45,657 bases of DNA. Origin: an uncultured Eubacteriales bacterium. GTDB taxonomy: Bacteria > Bacillota > Clostridia > TANB77 > CAG-508. Below the pieces are notes generated by a model, which was not told where the DNA came from, made no database searches, and worked only from the letters and a program-made list of their open reading frames with translations. Position 1 is the first letter of the stretch, and every line of letters starts with the position of its first letter. Below, one piece after another: positions 42,896 to 45,657 of the stretch. A program made the translations under genes and the position numbers. The stretch lies in the NCBI GenBank assembly GCA_949289635.1, contig CASEOS010000012.1, forward strand, positions 1 through 45,657. The letters are read 5' to 3'.

Positions 42896-44116
42896 ATGGA
42901 AGAGAAAAAGAGATATAAAGTATATAGGACTATTATGCTGATTGTTTTAGTGACATTTGTAACCTTTATGCTAACATCAATAGGATTTTATCAATATTTT
43001 GTAAAAGGAGATAGCTTAAATAAATATTTAACATTAATGACATCTGATGAAAGTCAAGATATTTCACAAACAATAGATACTTATCGAGCTGTTATTGATA
43101 AATATTATTTAGGAGAAATAGATGAACAAAGTCTAAAAGAAGGGGCAATAAAAGGATATATAGAAGGATTAAATGACCCATATACAGAATATATTTCTAA
43201 AGAAGATATGGAAGATTATATGGAAGATACGATGGGCAATTTTGTAGGAATTGGTATTTACATGATAGAAGACACAGAAACCAACCAAATTATGGTATTG
43301 TCTCCTATAAAAGGTAGCCCAGCAGAAAAAGCAGGAATTCAACCAGGAGATTACATTGTTTCTGTTAATGGTGAAACATGTACAGCTGATGATATGACAG
43401 TCATCTCAACAAAAATAAAAGGAGAAGAAGGAACAACTGTTAAACTGCAAATATTAAGAGGAGAAGAGACATTAAATTTTGAAATTACAAGAGAAAATAT
43501 TATAGTAAATCCAGTTGAAGGAGAAGTGTTAGAAAATCATATAGGATATATTGCATTTTCATCATTTGATGAAAATACGGCAGATGAATTTAAAACAAAA
43601 TTTGAAGAATTACAAGCACAAGGCATTACTTCTCTAATTATTGATTTAAGAAATAATGGAGGCGGAATTGTAGATGAGGCCTTACAAATAGCAGGATATA
43701 TTGCTGATAAAGATTCTGTCTTATTATATGAAGTCGATAAAGATAATAAAGAAACAGTGGAAAAAAATGAAAGTAATCCAATTATCAATATGCCAGTAAT
43801 TATATTAACTAACGAAAATACAGCAAGTTCTTCTGAAATATTAGCAGGAGCATTAAAAGATTTGGGAAAAGCCAAAATAGTAGGAACAACAACATATGGA
43901 AAAGGGGTTATTCAACAAATATTAACACTTCCAGATGGTAGTGGATTAAAGATAACAACGGAAAAATATTTAACACCAAATAGAACAGAAATTAATGAAA
44001 TAGGAATAAAACCAGATGAAATAGTAGAATTGCCTGAAAGTGTAGAAAATGTATTAAATGTTGACAGAAATCAAGACACACAATTACAAAAAGCAATAGA
44101 AATGTTGACAGAATAA
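42896..44116 (+). CDS. Carboxy-terminal processing protease (S41, PDZ)
   Basis: About 406 residues: one N-terminal membrane span (residues 10-32), a helical region with YLGEIDEQSLKEGAIKGYI and DPYTEYISKED, a PDZ domain (SPIKGSPAEKAGIQPGDYIVSVNG) and the S41 catalytic core. That core has the serine in NENTASSSEILAGAL and the lysine in TTYGKGVIQQ. Such proteases cut exported proteins; in Bacillus the gene ctpB lies next to ftsEX, and its product signals in sporulation. Regulation of the neighbouring hydrolases is also possible. An in-frame ATG at 42866 is further upstream, but AAGGAAGG placed before 42896 supports the later start. Confidence 0.92.
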   Translation: MEEKKRYKVYRTIMLIVLVTFVTFMLTSIGFYQYFVKGDSLNKYLTLMTSDESQDISQTIDTYRAVIDKYYLGEIDEQSLKEGAIKGYIEGLNDPYTEYISKEDMEDYMEDTMGNFVGIGIYMIEDTETNQIMVLSPIKGSPAEKAGIQPGDYIVSVNGETCTADDMTVISTKIKGEEGTTVKLQILRGEETLNFEITRENIIVNPVEGEVLENHIGYIAFSSFDENTADEFKTKFEELQAQGITSLIIDLRNNGGGIVDEALQIAGYIADKDSVLLYEVDKDNKETVEKNESNPIINMPVIILTNENTASSSEILAGALKDLGKAKIVGTTTYGKGVIQQILTLPDGSGLKITTEKYLTPNRTEINEIGIKPDEIVELPESVENVLNVDRNQDTQLQKAIEMLTE

Positions 44117-44162
44117 AAATTTAAAGATATAAATATAATAAGAAAAAAGATAATAAAAGGGA

Positions 44163-44819
44163 ATGTTAGAAAAATTCAAATTTTTTAACGCTAATCAAAC
44201 CTTTGTGAAGGGAATGAGTCAAAAAATGAATTTACCGAATAAACTAACCATATTTAGAGTCATTTTAGTACCAATCATGGTCATAATACCATTTTTGGGG
44301 ATACAAGGAGACTTATGGGGAATACCAATTACATATTTAATTGTAGATTTTATATTTATCTTAGCTTCAGCGACAGATAAACTGGATGGATACATTGCAA
44401 GGAGTAGAAATCAAGTAACAGCATTTGGAAAATTTTTAGATCCATTGGCTGATAAGATTTTAGTATTATCAGCAATGCTTATGCTAGTAGAAATGAACAA
44501 ATTACCAGCATGGATACCTATTATTGTATTAGCCAGAGAATTTTTAGTCTCTGGTTATAGACTAATAGCTGTAGAGAAGGGCGGAGAAGTGATTGCAGCT
44601 TCAAAATGGGGAAAACTAAAAACAGTTACCCAAATGATAGCTATCATTTTAGCATTTTTAGATTTACACGCCTTTGGAGCATGTTTTACAGGAACTTTAC
44701 AAGGAGCAGATTTTGTATTAAATGTAGCTGTAACAGTTATGATGATGATACAAACGATTGCAACAATCTTTTCTGGAATAGATTATATGAGAGGCATTAA
44801 AAAATATATGAAAGACTAA
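44163..44819 (+). CDS. pgsA: CDP-diacylglycerol-glycerol-3-phosphate 3-phosphatidyltransferase
   Basis: The protein carries the CDP-alcohol phosphotransferase motif in DKLDGYIARSRNQ and GKFLDPLADK, covering D-G-x2-A-R-x8-G-x3-D-x3-D. Several membrane spans follow. PgsA makes phosphatidylglycerol phosphate, the precursor of phosphatidylglycerol and cardiolipin. The start is uncertain. ATG 44163 gives 218 residues but lies only one base after the AAAGGG. ATG 44226 gives 197 residues starting MNLPNKLTIFRVIL, the usual PgsA start, but its GAAGGGA site is rather distant. The gene is 46 bases after the protease gene and may share its transcript. Confidence 0.92.
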   Translation: MLEKFKFFNANQTFVKGMSQKMNLPNKLTIFRVILVPIMVIIPFLGIQGDLWGIPITYLIVDFIFILASATDKLDGYIARSRNQVTAFGKFLDPLADKILVLSAMLMLVEMNKLPAWIPIIVLAREFLVSGYRLIAVEKGGEVIAASKWGKLKTVTQMIAIILAFLDLHAFGACFTGTLQGADFVLNVAVTVMMMIQTIATIFSGIDYMRGIKKYMKD

Positions 44820-44823
44820 TAAT

Positions 44824-44880
44824 ATTCCAGTTCAGATTTATGAACATCTTCTACTTGTGTAGATAAATCTGAACTGGAAT
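44824..44880 (+). terminator. Long perfect hairpin after pgsA
   Basis: ATTCCAGTTCAGATTTAT and its exact complement form an 18-bp stem with a 21-base loop. No T run follows directly. Confidence 0.7.
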
Positions 44881-44900
44881 CATAAAATAGATGAAAGAAA

Positions 44901-44932
44901 AAATGAAATTTGTATTGACAAATTTCATTTTC
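44901..44932 (+). terminator. Terminator upstream of greA
   Basis: AAATGAAATTTGT and ACAAATTTCATTT form a 13-bp stem with an ATTG loop followed by TTCT. With the preceding hairpin it makes a tandem terminator for the pgsA transcript. Confidence 0.7.
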
Positions 44933-45006
44933 TGCCGTAAGATATGAAAAGTATGTAAATACAAAAAGAAAGTACGAAATAGTACGCAATTCAAGGAGGA
45001 ATTACT

Positions 45007-45483
45007 ATGGAAGAAAAAGAAGTTATATTAACACAAGAAGGGTATAATAATTTAGAAAAGGAATTAAACTTTTTAAAAACAGAAAAAAGAGCAGATATAG
45101 CAGAAAGAATAAAAGTGGCATTAGGATTTGGTGACTTATCAGAAAATTCAGAGTATGATGAAGCTAAAAATGCACAAGCAGAAAATGAAGTAAAAATTGC
45201 TGAATTAGAAAATAAATTAAGACATGCAAAAATTATAGATGAAAAAGATATAGATACAGAAACTGTTCAAATTGGTAATAAAGTAAGAGTACTAGATGTT
45301 GAATTTGATGAGAAAATTGAATATACAATTGTAGGTTCAACAGAAGTAAATCTTGCCGAAAACAAAATATCTAATGAATCACCTTTAGGAGAAGCTTTAC
45401 TAGGTGCTAAGAAAAATCAAACAGTTGAAGTAAATGCACCAGCAGGTATTATGAAATATAAAATATTATCAATCAAAAAATAA
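45007..45483 (+). CDS. greA: Transcription elongation factor GreA
   Basis: A 158-residue GreA: an N-terminal coiled coil (LTQEGYNNLEKELNFLKTEKR to about residue 75) with the acidic tip GDLSENSEYDEAK, which enters the RNA polymerase channel, and a C-terminal FKBP-like domain (VQIGNKVRVLDVEFDEKIEY to IMKYKILSIKK). GreA stimulates transcript cleavage in backtracked polymerase. A consensus AAGGAGG precedes the ATG. The last bases after the gene form a terminator with a repeat core in its loop. lysS, which often follows greA, would lie beyond the window. Confidence 0.97.
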   Translation: MEEKEVILTQEGYNNLEKELNFLKTEKRADIAERIKVALGFGDLSENSEYDEAKNAQAENEVKIAELENKLRHAKIIDEKDIDTETVQIGNKVRVLDVEFDEKIEYTIVGSTEVNLAENKISNESPLGEALLGAKKNQTVEVNAPAGIMKYKILSIKK

Positions 45484-45485
45484 AT

Positions 45486-45524
45486 AAAAAGGGAAATTGG
45501 GGACGGACTCATTTTTCCCTTTTC
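45486..45524 (+). terminator. greA terminator carrying a REP-like core in its loop (copy J)
   Basis: AAAAAGGGAAA and TTTTCCCTTTT form the stem, with T-rich sequence after it. The loop contains GGGGACGGACTCAT, the same GGGGACG core as the dispersed repeats. Nothing else is recognised between here and the window end. Confidence 0.65.
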
Positions 45525-45635
45525 TTATTTAATAAACAGAGAAAAAATATAGAATATAAAAAAATGAAACAATTTTGCGTATCTAAATTTGAATGTAGAA
45601 ATTCTTAAAGAAAAAAATGTATGAATTGCACGGTA

Positions 45636-45650
45636 CTCTCGTCACGAGAG
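45636..45650. other. Small GC-rich palindrome at the window end
   Basis: CTCTCG and CGAGAG form a 6-bp stem around TCA, notable because the surrounding DNA is very AT-rich. It may be the beginning of a structured RNA continuing beyond the window, but too little is visible to name it. Confidence 0.3.
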
Positions 45651-45657
45651 GGTCTGA

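Noticed and set aside
45541..45657. A tRNA or riboswitch at the window end
   Set aside because: Only a 6-bp palindrome is visible; there is no cloverleaf or known aptamer core in the available bases.

Overview
The window looks like chromosome from an uncultured, very AT-rich, endospore-forming member of the Bacillota, most likely class Clostridia. The reasons are strong A/T codon bias, AGGAGG-type ribosome binding sites on nearly every gene, sporulation genes (spoIVA, spoVAC-AD-AE), whiA, the infC-rpmI-rplT operon, a 6S RNA, and a type IV pilus cluster with no secretin gene, as expected for a monoderm. No phage, insertion sequence, CRISPR array, tRNA or rRNA gene is visible. The content is mostly core chromosome, sprinkled with one family of small palindromic intergenic repeats.

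Layout. 1-5,260: a minus-strand STAND-type ATPase with a helical-repeat tail, a two-gene unit of a divergent RtcB-like RNA ligase and a histidine phosphatase, and an unknown protein. 5,270-9,700: spoIVA (minus), then a UDP-sugar pyrophosphorylase and a separate left-handed beta-helix acyltransferase that together resemble a split GlmU, then an unknown minus-strand gene. 9,700-16,230: ligA, a small unknown gene, a HAD hydrolase, folD, dprA and a hemolysin III family protein. 16,500-20,000: 6S RNA, prmC, whiA, hemW. 19,970-21,590: the infC-rpmI-rplT operon with its own promoter and an elaborate attenuator leader. 21,590-24,000 (minus): spoVAC-spoVAD-spoVAE behind a small dodecin gene; spoVAD and spoVAE each carry one apparent single-base insertion. 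24,220-25,560: rsmB. 25,600-35,230: a complete type IV pilus operon (pilMN fusion, pilO, a PilP-position protein, pilin, prepilin peptidase, two minor pilins, pilB, pilT, pilC). 35,230-37,260: ROK sugar kinase and the C-terminal half of a split transketolase. 37,270-44,820: ftsE-ftsX, three tandem coiled-coil M23 peptidases, a PDZ/S41 protease and pgsA. 45,007-45,483: greA.

How the genes work together. FtsEX probably gates one or more of the three peptidoglycan hydrolases beside it. The pilus cluster is self-contained: assembly and retraction ATPases, platform, inner-membrane alignment proteins, pilins and peptidase. The infC leader can fold into two mutually exclusive structures, one a terminator, which fits feedback by ribosomal protein L20.

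Most notable observations: (1) dprA and infC can each only be read from an AUA codon set at ideal distance from a strong Shine-Dalgarno sequence, which hints at IF3-dependent control of dprA; (2) a divergent RtcB-like protein coupled to a phosphatase; (3) paired frameshifts in spoVAD and spoVAE; (4) a dispersed REP-like family sharing a GGGGACG core with exchangeable stems, present in at least ten places, often touching stop codons. All functions are inferred from sequence reading alone; no database search was made.
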